A stretch of DNA of 64,000 nucleotides from positions 62,001 through 126,000 of the forward strand of contig NZ_ANBB01000046.1 of assembly GCF_000341105.1 (NCBI RefSeq), read 5' to 3'. Shown here one piece after another: positions 25,288 to 34,082 of this stretch (the first letter of the stretch is position 1; every line of letters begins with the position of its first letter). Under the pieces are notes generated by a model, which was not told the origin of the DNA, searched no databases, and saw only the letters and a list, made by a program, of their open reading frames with translations. The stretch comes from Nocardiopsis potens DSM 45234 (GTDB lineage: Bacteria > Actinomycetota > Actinomycetes > Streptosporangiales > Streptosporangiaceae). A program made the position numbers and the translations under genes.

Positions 25288-27636
25288 TCACCCGGGGAGC
25301 GGGCCGCGGGCGGCGATGCGCGGGCCGTCCGGGCCGGGCAGGACCGCGACGTCGCCGTGCAGGTCGGTGCGGTAGTGGGCGGGGGTGAGCGATTCGAGCA
25401 CCCGGACCGTCTCCGGGGCCGGGTGGCCGTAGCGGTTGTCCGCGCCGACCGAGGTGACCGCGGCGCGCGGCCGGACCGCCCGGAGGAAGCCGTGCTCCTG
25501 GGTGCCCGCGCCGTGGTGCGGCGTCTTGAGCACGTCGACCCCGCGCACCAGCGGCTCGGACATCAGCGCGCGCTGGGCGCTCTCCTCCGCGTCCCCGGTG
25601 AGCAGCAGGGTCAGCGGCGCGGCCGCCCCGCCGTCCGGCGGCTCCCAGCGGGCGTGCAGCACGATGCTGCGCGCGTTGCCGTCCTCCGGGGCGGCGGCCC
25701 CCGGAGAGGGGCGGGGCCACAGCGCGCGCAGCGTCCACGCGCCGAGCGTCCAGGCGTCCCCGGAGGCGGCGGTGCCCGGACGGACGCCGGCGGCGGCCAG
25801 TGCCGCCGAGGCCGCCGGCGCGTCGAACCCCTCCGGCACCAGCGCGCCGCCGACCGGGCGCCCGGACAGCGCCCCGGAGGTCCCGCCGACGTGGTCGGCG
25901 TCGCCGTGGCTGAGCACGAGCAGCGGGATCCCGTCCACGCCCAGGTCGGACAGGCAGCGGTCGACCGGCTCCGGATCCTGGCCGGTGTCCACCACCGCGG
26001 CCCGCCCCGGCGCCGTGGAGAGCACGGCCGCGTCGCCCTGGCCGACGTCGCACAGGACCGCCGCCCAGCCGCGCGGCGGCCAGGCGGGCACCGCGCAGGT
26101 GGTGGCCGCGGCGGAGAGCACGACCGCCAGCAGCGCCGCCCTGGCCCGTCCGCGCAGCACCAGGGCGGCGGCGACCAGGGCGGCGAGCCCGGCGGCGCCG
26201 GCGGCGTCGCCCCGCCACGGCACCGCCGCGAAGGGGACCCCGGAGGCCGCCTCCGCGATCCGGGCGATCAGCAGCACGGCCGCACCGGGGACCCACGCCG
26301 CGGCGGCCGCCCCGACCGGCCAGAGCAGGGCGGCCGCGGCGGTGCCGAAGCCGCCGACCATCGCGACCGGGACGAGCGGCGCCGCGGCTGCGTTGGCCGG
26401 CACCGCCACCCAGCCCACCTCCGGCCGGAGCAGGACCAGGACCGGCAGGCAGGCCAGGTGCGAGGCGGCGGAGACGGCGAGCACGTCGGCCGCGGCGGCG
26501 GGCATCCGGGCGGCCAGCAGCCGGCTCCAGCCCGGGGCGAGGACCATGATGCCGCCGCTGGCCAGGACGGACAGCGCGAACCCGTAGGACACGGCGAGCG
26601 CCGGGTCGAACAGCACCAGGACCATGACCGCGGCGGACAGCGCGGCCAACCCGGTGCGGTCCCGGCCGAGCGCGGTGGCCAGCAGCGCGATCAGCCCCAT
26701 CAGCGCGGCCCGCAGCACACTGGGCCCGGGGCCTGCCACCAGCACCATGGCGCCGATGAGCCCCGCACCGGCCAGCGCGGTCGGCCACGGAGGGCAGCGC
26801 AGCCACCGCCCGGCGGCCAGCACCGCACCGGTGAGCAGCGCCAGGTGGGAGCCGGAGACGACCATGAGGTGCGTCATGCCGGCGGCGCGGAAGTGCTCGG
26901 CGGTCTCCTCCGGGACGGCGGAGGCGTCGCCGGCCACGAACGCGGGCAGCAGCGCGTCGGCCGGGGCGGGGAGCCCGGCGGACGCGTCGCGCAGCCGGTC
27001 CCGGAACCCGCCGGCCCAGGCCTGGGCGGCCACCGGAGGGGCGGTGGAGGCCGGAGGACCGCGCACCGGGACCAGCCCGTGCACGGTCCCCGGCCCGGCC
27101 GGCAGCACCGGACCGCGCACCCGGACCCGCTCGCTCGGCAGCACCGCGCGCCACTCCTCGCCCGCGACGAGCAGCACCACGGGCACCCGGATCGCCACCC
27201 GCTCCGCCCCCTCGCCGGGGACGGCCCACACGGTGTGCGCCGGGACGGTGAACCCGGGGCCGCCGCCGAACGACGGCCCGTCCCGGGGGCGCGGAACCTC
27301 GGCGACCTCCACCTCGGCGGTCAGCTCCCCGCCGGTGCGCGCCAGCGCGGCGACGGGGGACGACTCCACCGCAGCCAGCCGCCCTCCGCAGGCCAGCGCG
27401 GACGTCGCGGAGCAGAGCGCCGCGGCCGCGACCGCCGCCGCCCACCCCGCCCGCCGCACCGCGGGGACCAGTGCGAGCAGGGCGCACCCGAGCAGGACCC
27501 CGGCCGCGCACAGCGCCGCCCGGGCGCTCCCACCGCCGAGCAGCGCGGCGGTCGCCCACACCCCGAGCGCCGGGCCGACCAGCCGGACATCGGCCACCCG
27601 CTCCCGGGTCGGGGCATCGGTCCCGAACAGGTTCAT
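25288..27636 (-). CDS. comEC: ComEC/Rec2 family DNA-uptake channel protein
   Basis: A 782-residue polytopic membrane protein related to the channel that brings single-stranded DNA across the membrane in transformation. The competence domain (about 215-480) has AGMTHLMVVSGSHLALLTG and many hydrophobic helices. The C-terminal metallo-beta-lactamase-like domain (about 520-780) has LCDVGQGDAAVL, VVDTG, the HxDxDH-type LSHGDADHVGG, LLLTGDAEE and LKTPHHGAGTQ. GAGAGGAG precedes the ATG. It follows comEA by 63 bp. Actinomycetes keep comEA-comEC widely, though natural transformation is rarely shown. Confidence 0.95.
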   Translation of the reverse strand: MNLFGTDAPTRERVADVRLVGPALGVWATAALLGGGSARAALCAAGVLLGCALLALVPAVRRAGWAAAVAAAALCSATSALACGGRLAAVESSPVAALARTGGELTAEVEVAEVPRPRDGPSFGGGPGFTVPAHTVWAVPGEGAERVAIRVPVVLLVAGEEWRAVLPSERVRVRGPVLPAGPGTVHGLVPVRGPPASTAPPVAAQAWAGGFRDRLRDASAGLPAPADALLPAFVAGDASAVPEETAEHFRAAGMTHLMVVSGSHLALLTGAVLAAGRWLRCPPWPTALAGAGLIGAMVLVAGPGPSVLRAALMGLIALLATALGRDRTGLAALSAAVMVLVLFDPALAVSYGFALSVLASGGIMVLAPGWSRLLAARMPAAAADVLAVSAASHLACLPVLVLLRPEVGWVAVPANAAAAPLVPVAMVGGFGTAAAALLWPVGAAAAAWVPGAAVLLIARIAEAASGVPFAAVPWRGDAAGAAGLAALVAAALVLRGRARAALLAVVLSAAATTCAVPAWPPRGWAAVLCDVGQGDAAVLSTAPGRAAVVDTGQDPEPVDRCLSDLGVDGIPLLVLSHGDADHVGGTSGALSGRPVGGALVPEGFDAPAASAALAAAGVRPGTAASGDAWTLGAWTLRALWPRPSPGAAAPEDGNARSIVLHARWEPPDGGAAAPLTLLLTGDAEESAQRALMSEPLVRGVDVLKTPHHGAGTQEHGFLRAVRPRAAVTSVGADNRYGHPAPETVRVLESLTPAHYRTDLHGDVAVLPGPDGPRIAARGPLPG

Positions 27637-27699
27637 CGGACTCCTCTCGGACGGTTCCCTTCGAGGGGCGGGCCGGGGCGCCGCGGGCAGGACGGGCGA

Positions 27700-29094
27700 T
27701 CAGGGCGGGGCGGGAGCGGCGCCGCCGACCTGGACCAGGGGTTCGAGTTCGGCGAAGCGCTTCTCGCCGATGCCGCTGACGTCGTGGAGCTGGTCGACGG
27801 AGGCGAAACCGCCGTTCTGGGTGCGGAAGGCGATGATGCGCTCGGCGAGCACCGGGCCGACGCCGGGGAGCTCCTGGAGCCGCTCCGAGGTCGCGGTGTT
27901 CAGATCGACCGGACCGCCGGGGGTGCCGGGCGCTCCGGGGGCGCCCGTCGGGGGCGGCTCCGGGAGGTGCTCCTCGCCGACCAGGATCTGCTCGCCGTCG
28001 GCGACCGGGCGGGCCAGGTTCAGCGCCCCGGGATCGGCGTCCGGGGCGAGGCCGCCCGCGGCGTCGATCGCGTCGGTGACCCGGGAACCGGCGGGGAGGG
28101 TGATCACCCCCGGCTTCCGCACGTCCCCGCCGACGTGCACGGTCACCTTGCCGTTCGCGGCCGGGGGAGCGGGGCCGCCGGCCGGGGCGGAAGGCCCGCC
28201 CGGCGGCGGGGCGGTCTGCGCCGAGGACGCTGCGGCCGGGGCGGCCTGGGATGCGGGGAGGGCTTCGGCGTCGGGGCGGGCGCGCAGCGCGAACCAGGCG
28301 GTGCCGGCCACGGCCAGCGCGCACAGCACGGCGAGGGCGACCAGGCCGTGCCGGCCCAGCCGGGGACGCTCCCCCTCCGCCCGCCCGGGGAGGCGGCCGA
28401 GGACCTCCTCCAGCAGGGAGCCCCGGGACGGGGCCTCGGCGTACCCGCGCGGGAGGGAAAGATCGCCTTCGGCGGACTCCGGACCGCCGTCCCGTGGCGC
28501 GGCGGAACCGCGGGTACCGCCCGGTGGCGCGGCGGGCCCGCGGGAGCCGTTCGGGGGCGAGGCGGCTTCGCGGGTGTCGTTCGGAGGTACGGCGGGTTCG
28601 CGGGTACCGCCCGGGCGCGCGGCCGGTTCGCGGGTGCCGCCCGGGGGCGAGGCGGGTCTGCGGGTGTTCTTCGGTGGTGCGGCGGGCCCGGGGGTGTCGT
28701 TCGGTGGCGCGGTGGGTCTGCGGGCGGCGGCCGTATCCGGGAAGGCCCGGGCCGCCCGGGCGGAGCGTTCCGTTCGGGCGGGGCGTCCGTCGCGGGAGGA
28801 CCGGTCCGGGGCGTCCAGTGGTGCTCGGGGCCGGGGGAGCGGATCGGCGGGGAGGCCGCCGGGGACCGGGGCGGCGCGGGCGGGGACCGCGTAGGGCGGT
28901 GCCGGGATGGCGGGGGTGTCCGGGGCGGCGGCCTCGTTGGGCGGGGACGCGGCCTCCTCCCTATCGGGAGGGCCGGACGGCGGCCGGGGTGCGGCGGCCC
29001 GCAGCCGGCGCAGGGCGGCGCCGGCGGGGCCGTCGCCTTGGGCGGGGGCGTGCTCGGATCGGGGGCGGCGGAGGCGGTCGGTGAAGAGCGGCAT
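27700..29094 (-). CDS. comEA: ComEA-like DNA-binding protein with repeat-rich N-terminus
   Basis: Membrane-anchored DNA receptor of the competence type. Residues 1-235 are a long Pro/Ala/Arg-rich presumably cytoplasmic region holding seven exact-length ten-residue repeats at 131-200 (PxxTRxxAxP). A transmembrane helix lies at about 242-263 (GLVALAVLCALAVAGTAWFAL). An SLBB domain (VTVHVGGDVRKPGVITLPAG, about 320-375) and a C-terminal helix-hairpin-helix pair follow (VDLNTATSERLQELPGVGPVLAERIIAFR ... LHDVSGIGEKRFAEL). At 464 residues it is longer than typical actinobacterial ComEA because of the N-terminal region. TAGCGT lies seven bases before the ATG, so the message is probably leaderless. 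Confidence 0.94.
   Translation of the reverse strand: MPLFTDRLRRPRSEHAPAQGDGPAGAALRRLRAAAPRPPSGPPDREEAASPPNEAAAPDTPAIPAPPYAVPARAAPVPGGLPADPLPRPRAPLDAPDRSSRDGRPARTERSARAARAFPDTAAARRPTAPPNDTPGPAAPPKNTRRPASPPGGTREPAARPGGTREPAVPPNDTREAASPPNGSRGPAAPPGGTRGSAAPRDGGPESAEGDLSLPRGYAEAPSRGSLLEEVLGRLPGRAEGERPRLGRHGLVALAVLCALAVAGTAWFALRARPDAEALPASQAAPAAASSAQTAPPPGGPSAPAGGPAPPAANGKVTVHVGGDVRKPGVITLPAGSRVTDAIDAAGGLAPDADPGALNLARPVADGEQILVGEEHLPEPPPTGAPGAPGTPGGPVDLNTATSERLQELPGVGPVLAERIIAFRTQNGGFASVDQLHDVSGIGEKRFAELEPLVQVGGAAPAPP
28495..28704 (-). repeat. 30-bp minisatellite inside comEA
   Basis: Seven consecutive 30-bp units encode ten-residue repeats such as PNDTREAASP and PGGTREPAVP. The unit length is exact while the sequence varies, so copy number can change without a frameshift. 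Confidence 0.88.
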
Positions 29095-29101
29095 GTCGGC
29101 A

Positions 29102-29107
29102 ACGCTA
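29102..29107 (-). promoter_or_regulatory. -10 element of comEA, likely leaderless
   Basis: On the reverse strand TAGCGT ends seven bases before the ATG at 29094, and no ribosome binding site is present. Confidence 0.5.
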
Positions 29108-29145
29108 GGGACTCCGCGCCCCGGTGGCGGAGCGGATTCTCCGGC

Positions 29146-29214
29146 TGTGGACAGAGCCCTGTGGACAACGGCTCCTGTGGACAGAGGCCTGTGGGCGACG
29201 GCCTCTGTGGGCAG
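29146..29214 (+). repeat. cluster of DnaA-box-like sites
   Basis: Five nonamers occur at 29146, 29160, 29176, 29190 and 29206: TGTGGACAG, TGTGGACAA, TGTGGACAG, TGTGGGCGA and TGTGGGCAG. The second is the exact complement of TTGTCCACA, the preferred actinobacterial DnaA box. Spacings alternate 14 and 16 bp, a 30-bp repeat. Decayed copies continue to about 29250. The cluster lies between comEA and the phosphotransferase gene, not near dnaA. Confidence 0.6.
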
Positions 29215-29346
29215 AGCCCTGCGGCGGCGGCCCCTGCGGGCGGCGGCTCCGGGGCCGCTCGGCCATGGAGCCGTGCCGCTCCGCTCCGGACCGGACCCGC
29301 CCGGCCGTGGAGCCCTACCGGAGCGGGAGGGCGGGCCCGGTGGCCG

Positions 29347-30354
29347 TCACGTCCGGTCCGGGGGCGGGGGGAGGGCGTCTCCGGTCAGGCGGCGCAGCCA
29401 GGCGGCGGTCTGCCGGAGGTGGGCGTCGCGGACCTCGTCGCGGAGTTCGGGGAAGACGCGGGTCCAGGCCAGCGCCCTGGAGATCGCGCCCAGCCGCAGC
29501 GCGCGGCGGACCGCGGTGCGCAGCTCCGCGGGCGGCGCGGCGCCGCTCCACGGCTCGAGGTAGGCGTCGCGGAGCCGGCGCATCACCCGCACCCCGGGGG
29601 AGAGCTCCGCGGCGATGAAGTCGAAGGGGACGAGCAGGCTGGTGAAGGGGTGCGCGACCGAGGCGTCCCCCCAGTCGATGAACCGGTAGCCGCCCGCGTG
29701 CCGGAACACGTTGCCCATGCTCAGGTCGGAGTGGTCGACCGAGGCGGGGACCCCGGAGTCGGCCAGGGCGCCGGTGAACCGGTCCAGGCCGGCGCGGAAC
29801 GCGGCGACCGCCGGAAGGTCCTCGCCGAGCTCGGCGGCGACGCCCGGATCGGCGAGGAGCCCGTCCAGCCGGTGGCCGAGCGCGGGCGGGCGCAGGTCCG
29901 GGACGCCCAGCACGAGCATGTCGCGGACCCGCCCGGTCAGCCCCCGCTGCAGCTCGGCGTAGCCGCGCAGCACCGACTCCCAGACCGCGAAGTCGCGCAG
30001 GGAGCGCATCCGGCCGACCATCGGGGCCCCGCCGTCGGGCAGCAGGGACCAGCCGCGCTTGGCGTCCACGGCGATGGGGGCGGGCACCCTGCCGGGGACC
30101 CAGGCGTGCAGCGCGCCCAGCAGCGCCGCCTCGAAGGCGGATTCGGGCGGGTCGGCCTTGAACCAGACGGGCCCGTGCGAGGTGGCGAACCGGGCCGTCG
30201 TCGACCAGGGCCGGACCCGGACCCGGGGCGGGGCGGGCAGCGGCTCGATGCCGCGCTCGGCCAGCCGCCCCTCGATCCACGCGGACAGCTCGCCCCGGGC
30301 GCCGGGCTCCTCCCACAGGGCCAGGCGCAGCCGGGTGTAGTCGACTCCGTCCAC
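29347..30354 (-). CDS. aminoglycoside phosphotransferase-family protein
   Basis: A 335-residue protein with the APH/choline-kinase fold. It has a VWFKADPPESAFEAALLGAL segment for the N-lobe lysine (about 66-85) and the catalytic loop SVDHSDLSMGNVF (Brenner-type HxDxxxxN; here HSDLSMGN, about 207-214). The metal-binding FIDWGDASVAHP (about 225-236) follows. Such proteins phosphorylate small molecules; resistance cannot be inferred. A TAGCGT hexamer lies seven bases before the GTG at 30354, favouring a leaderless start there over the GTG at 30363. The rpsT gene lies upstream on the same strand with its own terminator in between. Confidence 0.86.
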   Translation of the reverse strand: MDGVDYTRLRLALWEEPGARGELSAWIEGRLAERGIEPLPAPPRVRVRPWSTTARFATSHGPVWFKADPPESAFEAALLGALHAWVPGRVPAPIAVDAKRGWSLLPDGGAPMVGRMRSLRDFAVWESVLRGYAELQRGLTGRVRDMLVLGVPDLRPPALGHRLDGLLADPGVAAELGEDLPAVAAFRAGLDRFTGALADSGVPASVDHSDLSMGNVFRHAGGYRFIDWGDASVAHPFTSLLVPFDFIAAELSPGVRVMRRLRDAYLEPWSGAAPPAELRTAVRRALRLGAISRALAWTRVFPELRDEVRDAHLRQTAAWLRRLTGDALPPPPDRT

Positions 30355-30361
30355 CCTTCCC

Positions 30362-30367
30362 ACGCTA
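30362..30367 (-). promoter_or_regulatory. -10 element of phosphotransferase gene
   Basis: TAGCGT on the reverse strand, seven bases before the GTG at 30354; suggests a leaderless message. Confidence 0.5.
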
Positions 30368-30445
30368 GATCAGCACCGGCCCGGAGTCCTGGGCCGCAGG
30401 CGGTGGCGCGGGCGGAACTCCGGCGGAGCGGGTCCGGAACGGCGA

Positions 30446-30480
30446 CGGGCGGGCCGCACCGGAGAGGTGCGGCCCGCCCG
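30446..30480 (-). terminator. rpsT terminator
   Basis: A perfect 15-bp stem (CGGGCGGGCCGCACC and complement) with a GGAGA loop lies 18 bp after the rpsT stop. It lacks a T-tract. Confidence 0.8.
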
Positions 30481-30497
30481 CGGCGGTGCGTGCGAGG

Positions 30498-30767
30498 TCA
30501 GGCGCTCTTGGCCTGCTCCAGGCGCTTGGCGATGGCGCTCTTGCGGTTCGCGGCCTGGTTCTTGTGGATGACGCCCTTGCTGGCGGCCTTGTCCAGCTGG
30601 CGGGCGGCGGCGCGCTGCAGCTCGGTGGCCTGCTCCACGTTCCCGGCCTCGGCGGCCTCGCGGAACTTGCGGACGGCGGTCTTCAGGGACGACTTGACCG
30701 CGCGGTTCCGGATCCGGGCCTTCTCGTTCTGCCGGATGCGCTTCTTCTGCTGCTTGATGTTGGCCAT
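30498..30767 (-). CDS. rpsT: 30S ribosomal protein S20
   Basis: Small basic ribosomal protein binding 16S rRNA. The 89 residues begin [21 protein letters not shown], followed by [17 protein letters not shown] and the conserved [20 protein letters not shown] helix. Length and composition match actinobacterial S20. It is transcribed opposite to lepA, as commonly found near lepA in this phylum. GGAG lies 11 bases upstream. The leader of roughly 160 bp up to a CATAAT-type -10 near 30932-30937 is long enough for control in the 5' region, but no known motif was recognised there. Confidence 0.98.
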   Translation of the reverse strand: MANIKQQKKRIRQNEKARIRNRAVKSSLKTAVRKFREAAEAGNVEQATELQRAAARQLDKAASKGVIHKNQAANRKSAIAKRLEQAKSA

Positions 30768-30976
30768 GCGAAAACGTGCTCCAGTAACTTTCGATCAGTG
30801 AGGCGACACACGCGGCCCCGTCCGCGGGCAGCCGATCCGCGGGAGGCCGGGCGAGGACCGGCACCGAGTTTGTGAGTCCGAAGGGCTCGATCGAACGTGG
30901 ACCGTCCGAGACACGGACTTCCATTATGCAACGGCCGCGGGGGTGTTCCGGACCATCGGGGCTCCGGTGCCGCACC

Positions 30977-32002
30977 CTATCCGGCGGGTTCCACCCACCC
31001 CTCCAGGTAGGCCCGCCACTGCGCGTCACCGGCGGTGTCCAGCGGGTAGAGCGCGATGCCGACGTCCTCACGGCGGTCCGCCCTGGTCAGGCCGATGCGC
31101 ACGGCCTGCACCGCGGTCTCGGTGCTCTCCCCGCCGGAGGGCTCGCCCCACTCCTCGGACGCGTCGGGGCCGTAGCCGGGCACGCCGAAGCGGAGCGCCG
31201 TCCCGGCCGTCTCCTCGCGCTGCTCCAGCGCCGCCACCGCCTCCTCGACCTGGCGCACCATGTACCCGCCGTACATCGAGGAGAGCGGCATCCCGGAGCC
31301 GTGCCCGGGGACCACCACGATGTCGGCCCGCTCGGCGATCCGCCGCAGGTAGCCCTTGGACCAGTAGCGCTCGCCCCGGTCGATCGCGAAGTAGGGCACC
31401 CGCAGGCCGGGGACCAGCTCCACCGGCAGCGCCTGCACCGACAGCACCGCGTCCCCGCCGATCTCCTCGCGCACCGCCTCCAGCAGCCGCGGCATCGACG
31501 GGTCGTTCACCGACACCGGGCTGACGTCCAGGTGGACCCCGTCGAAGCCGGCCCCGGCCACCTCGCCGGCGGCCGCGGCGATCCGGCCCCGGGCCTCCTC
31601 GTCGAACCGGTCCTCGACCAGGGAGGAGCCGTCGGCCCGGTGCCGGAGCAGGCCCAGCACCGCGGTGTCCGGCAGCTCCTCCTCCGCCCAGGCGAGGAAG
31701 TCCCGGGCCGCGGCGGAGCCGTACGCGCCCTCCACCGAGCCGTCCGCGCCGATCTCCCCGGCCGGCACGTACACCTCGCCGATCCCGCCCCGGGCGATCC
31801 GATCGCGCAGCTCCGCGCGGTCCTTCGCGCTCTTGTCCCCGGTGAGCCAGGCGGCGCTCAGCCAGGCCCCGTTCTCGCCGCCGGAGGCCGCCCAGGCCGC
31901 GGGCTCGCCGGAGAACCGCATGCCGAGCAGCGCGCCCGCGGCCACCATGACGACCAGTACCGCCGCGCATGCGGCGAGCACGCGCTTCAGCAGCCACTTC
32001 AC
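30977..32002 (-). CDS. membrane-anchored TIM-barrel-like protein, unknown function
   Basis: A 341-residue protein with an N-terminal transmembrane anchor (VKWLLKRVLAACAAVLVVMVAAGALLG) and an extracytoplasmic domain. Alternating strand/helix pieces include GGIGEVYVPAGEIG, DTAVLGLLRHR, GFDGVHLDVSPVSVND, DAVLSVQAL and DIVVVPGHGSG. This resembles GH18/GH26-like barrels, where the DGVHLDVSP strand would hold the active site. The full chitinase DxxDxDxE motif is absent. I do not recognise the family. The GTG at 32002 follows GGGAG at normal spacing. The gene lies between rpsT and lepA and is divergent from lepA. Confidence 0.75.
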   Translation of the reverse strand: MKWLLKRVLAACAAVLVVMVAAGALLGMRFSGEPAAWAASGGENGAWLSAAWLTGDKSAKDRAELRDRIARGGIGEVYVPAGEIGADGSVEGAYGSAAARDFLAWAEEELPDTAVLGLLRHRADGSSLVEDRFDEEARGRIAAAAGEVAGAGFDGVHLDVSPVSVNDPSMPRLLEAVREEIGGDAVLSVQALPVELVPGLRVPYFAIDRGERYWSKGYLRRIAERADIVVVPGHGSGMPLSSMYGGYMVRQVEEAVAALEQREETAGTALRFGVPGYGPDASEEWGEPSGGESTETAVQAVRIGLTRADRREDVGIALYPLDTAGDAQWRAYLEGWVEPAG

Positions 32003-32203
32003 CGGTGTCTCCCGCCCTTCGGCCGTGCCATAGCCTGATAGCCGACGCCCGCCCGCCGGATACCGCCGGCCGCCCGCCCGGGCGCCCGGTCCCGGGGGAC
32101 ATGGGATCATGAAGGACAGTGCCCGCGCATCAGTGCACGGTGCCGCTCTGCGGCGGCCGGGAGCACGGGCGGGGGCGGAAGCCGACGACGTGAACGGAGC
32201 ACG

Positions 32204-34045
32204 GTGGCACAGCCGAAGCGGACCGATCCCGCGCTGATCCGCAACTTCTGCATCATCGCGCACATCGACCATGGCAAGTCGACGCTGGCCGACCGCATGC
32301 TCCAGTTGTCCGGCATCGTCGAGGACCGGCAGATGCGCGCCCAGTACCTCGACCGGATGGACATCGAGCGCGAGCGGGGCATCACCATCAAGTCCCAGGC
32401 GGTGCGCCTGCCGTTCACCGCCCTGGACGACACCGAGTACGTGCTCAACCTGATCGACACCCCCGGGCACGTCGACTTCAGTTACGAGGTGTCCCGGTCG
32501 CTCGCCGCCTGCGAGGGCGCGATCCTGCTGGTCGACGCGGCGCAGGGGATCGAGGCCCAGACGCTGGCCAACCTGTACATGGCGCTCGACAACGACCTCG
32601 CCATCATCCCGGTGCTGAACAAGATCGACCTGCCCGCGGCCCAGCCGGAGAAGTACGCCGAGGAGCTGGCCGGCATCATCGGCTGCGAGCCGGGCGACGT
32701 GCTCAAGGTCAGCGCCAAGACCGGCGAGGGCGTCGAAGAGCTGATGAACGAGCTGGTCCGGCAGGTCCCGGCGCCGGTCGGCGACGCCGACGCGCCGGCC
32801 CGGGCGATGATCTTCGACTCGGTCTACGACACCTACCGCGGCGTGGTCACCTACGTCCGGGTGGTCGACGGCCACCTGGGCACCCGCGAGCGGATCGAGA
32901 TGATGTCCACCGGCGCCACCCACGAGTCGCTGGAGGTCGGGGTCATCTCCCCGGAGCCGACCAAGGTGGGCGGCCTGGGTGTGGGCGAGGTGGGCTACCT
33001 GATCACCGGGGTGAAGGACGTCCGGCAGTCCCGGGTCGGCGACACCGTGACCTCGGCCTCGGGCGGCGCCACCGAGATGCTCTCCGGCTACCAGGACCCC
33101 AAGCCGATGGTGTTCTCCGGGCTCTACCCGATCGAGGGCACCGACTACCCGGTCCTCCGCGACGCCCTGGAGAAGCTGCAGCTCAACGACGCCGCGCTGG
33201 TCTTCGAGCCGGAGACCTCGGCGGCGCTGGGCTTCGGCTTCCGGTGCGGCTTCCTCGGCCTGCTCCACCTGGAGATCACCCGGGCCCGGCTGGAGCGCGA
33301 GTTCGACCTGGCGCTCATCTCCACCGCCCCCAACGTGGTCTACCAGGTGGTCATGGAGGACGGCACCGAGCACGTGGTGACCAACCCCAGCGAGTTCCCC
33401 GAGGGCAAGATCGACCGGGTCTTCGAGCCGGTGGTCAAGGCCACGCTGCTCTCCCCGGCGGACTTCGTCGGCCCGATCATGGAGCTGTGCCAGGCCCGGC
33501 GGGGCAACCTGCTCGGCATGGACTACCTCTCCGAGGACCGGGTGGAGATGCGCTACACCCTGCCGCTGGCCGAGATCGTCTTCGACTTCTTCGACCAGCT
33601 CAAGTCGCGCACCAAGGGGTACGCCTCGCTGGACTACGAGCCCACCGGCGACCAGGTCTCCGACCTGGTCAAGGTCGACATCCTGCTGCAGGGCGAGCCG
33701 GTCGACGCGTTCTCCGCGATCGTGCACAAGGACAACGCCTACTCCTACGGCGTGGAGATGACCAAGAAGCTGCGCGAGCTCATCCCGCGGCAGCAGTTCG
33801 AGGTGCCGGTGCAGGCGGCCATCGGCTCCCGGGTGATCGCCCGGGAGAACATCCGCGCCATCCGCAAGGACGTGCTCTCCAAGTGCTACGGCGGCGACAT
33901 CAGCCGCAAGCGCAAGCTGCTGGAGAAGCAGAAGGAGGGCAAGAAGCGGATGAAGATGGTCGGCCGGGTGGAGGTCCCGCAGGAGGCGTTCATCTCGGCG
34001 CTGTCCACCGGCGGGGACGCCAAGGAGGACGCGAAGAAGAAGTAG
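32204..34045 (+). CDS. lepA: elongation factor 4 LepA
   Basis: Translational GTPase that back-translocates or remodels ribosomes, active under stress and in 30S biogenesis. The 613-residue protein has the P-loop [15 protein letters not shown] (about 18-32), switch [31 protein letters not shown] and NKIDLPAA. The LepA-specific C-terminal domain has [58 protein letters not shown] and QEAFISAL. The GTG start has GGAGCAC upstream. A hairpin shared with the convergent lacI-type gene follows the stop. Confidence 0.98.
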   Translation: MAQPKRTDPALIRNFCIIAHIDHGKSTLADRMLQLSGIVEDRQMRAQYLDRMDIERERGITIKSQAVRLPFTALDDTEYVLNLIDTPGHVDFSYEVSRSLAACEGAILLVDAAQGIEAQTLANLYMALDNDLAIIPVLNKIDLPAAQPEKYAEELAGIIGCEPGDVLKVSAKTGEGVEELMNELVRQVPAPVGDADAPARAMIFDSVYDTYRGVVTYVRVVDGHLGTRERIEMMSTGATHESLEVGVISPEPTKVGGLGVGEVGYLITGVKDVRQSRVGDTVTSASGGATEMLSGYQDPKPMVFSGLYPIEGTDYPVLRDALEKLQLNDAALVFEPETSAALGFGFRCGFLGLLHLEITRARLEREFDLALISTAPNVVYQVVMEDGTEHVVTNPSEFPEGKIDRVFEPVVKATLLSPADFVGPIMELCQARRGNLLGMDYLSEDRVEMRYTLPLAEIVFDFFDQLKSRTKGYASLDYEPTGDQVSDLVKVDILLQGEPVDAFSAIVHKDNAYSYGVEMTKKLRELIPRQQFEVPVQAAIGSRVIARENIRAIRKDVLSKCYGGDISRKRKLLEKQKEGKKRMKMVGRVEVPQEAFISALSTGGDAKEDAKKK

Positions 34046-34051
34046 CCGGGC

Positions 34052-34070
34052 GGGCGGCCCCGGGCCGCCC
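34052..34070. terminator. bidirectional hairpin lepA / LacI gene
   Basis: An 8-bp perfect stem GGGCGGCC with a three-base loop lies between the convergent stops of lepA and the LacI-family gene. Confidence 0.65.
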
Positions 34071-34082
34071 CCGGCGGGGTTC

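Noticed and set aside
29347-30354. Aminoglycoside resistance gene
   Set aside because: The protein has the APH fold motifs, but many such kinases have other small-molecule substrates and nothing nearby supports resistance.
24940-30801. A 1,953-codon open frame on the + strand
   Set aside because: It runs antisense to holA-comEC-comEA-phosphotransferase-rpsT, whose products are clearly recognisable; long antisense frames are normal at this GC content.
30768-30940. Riboswitch or known ribosomal leader before rpsT
   Set aside because: The leader is long enough, but I could not recognise any known conserved structure or motif in it.
30977-32002. GH18 chitinase
   Set aside because: The DGVHLDVSP strand is suggestive, but the catalytic DxxDxDxE motif is absent and the domain is membrane-anchored with no chitin-binding part.
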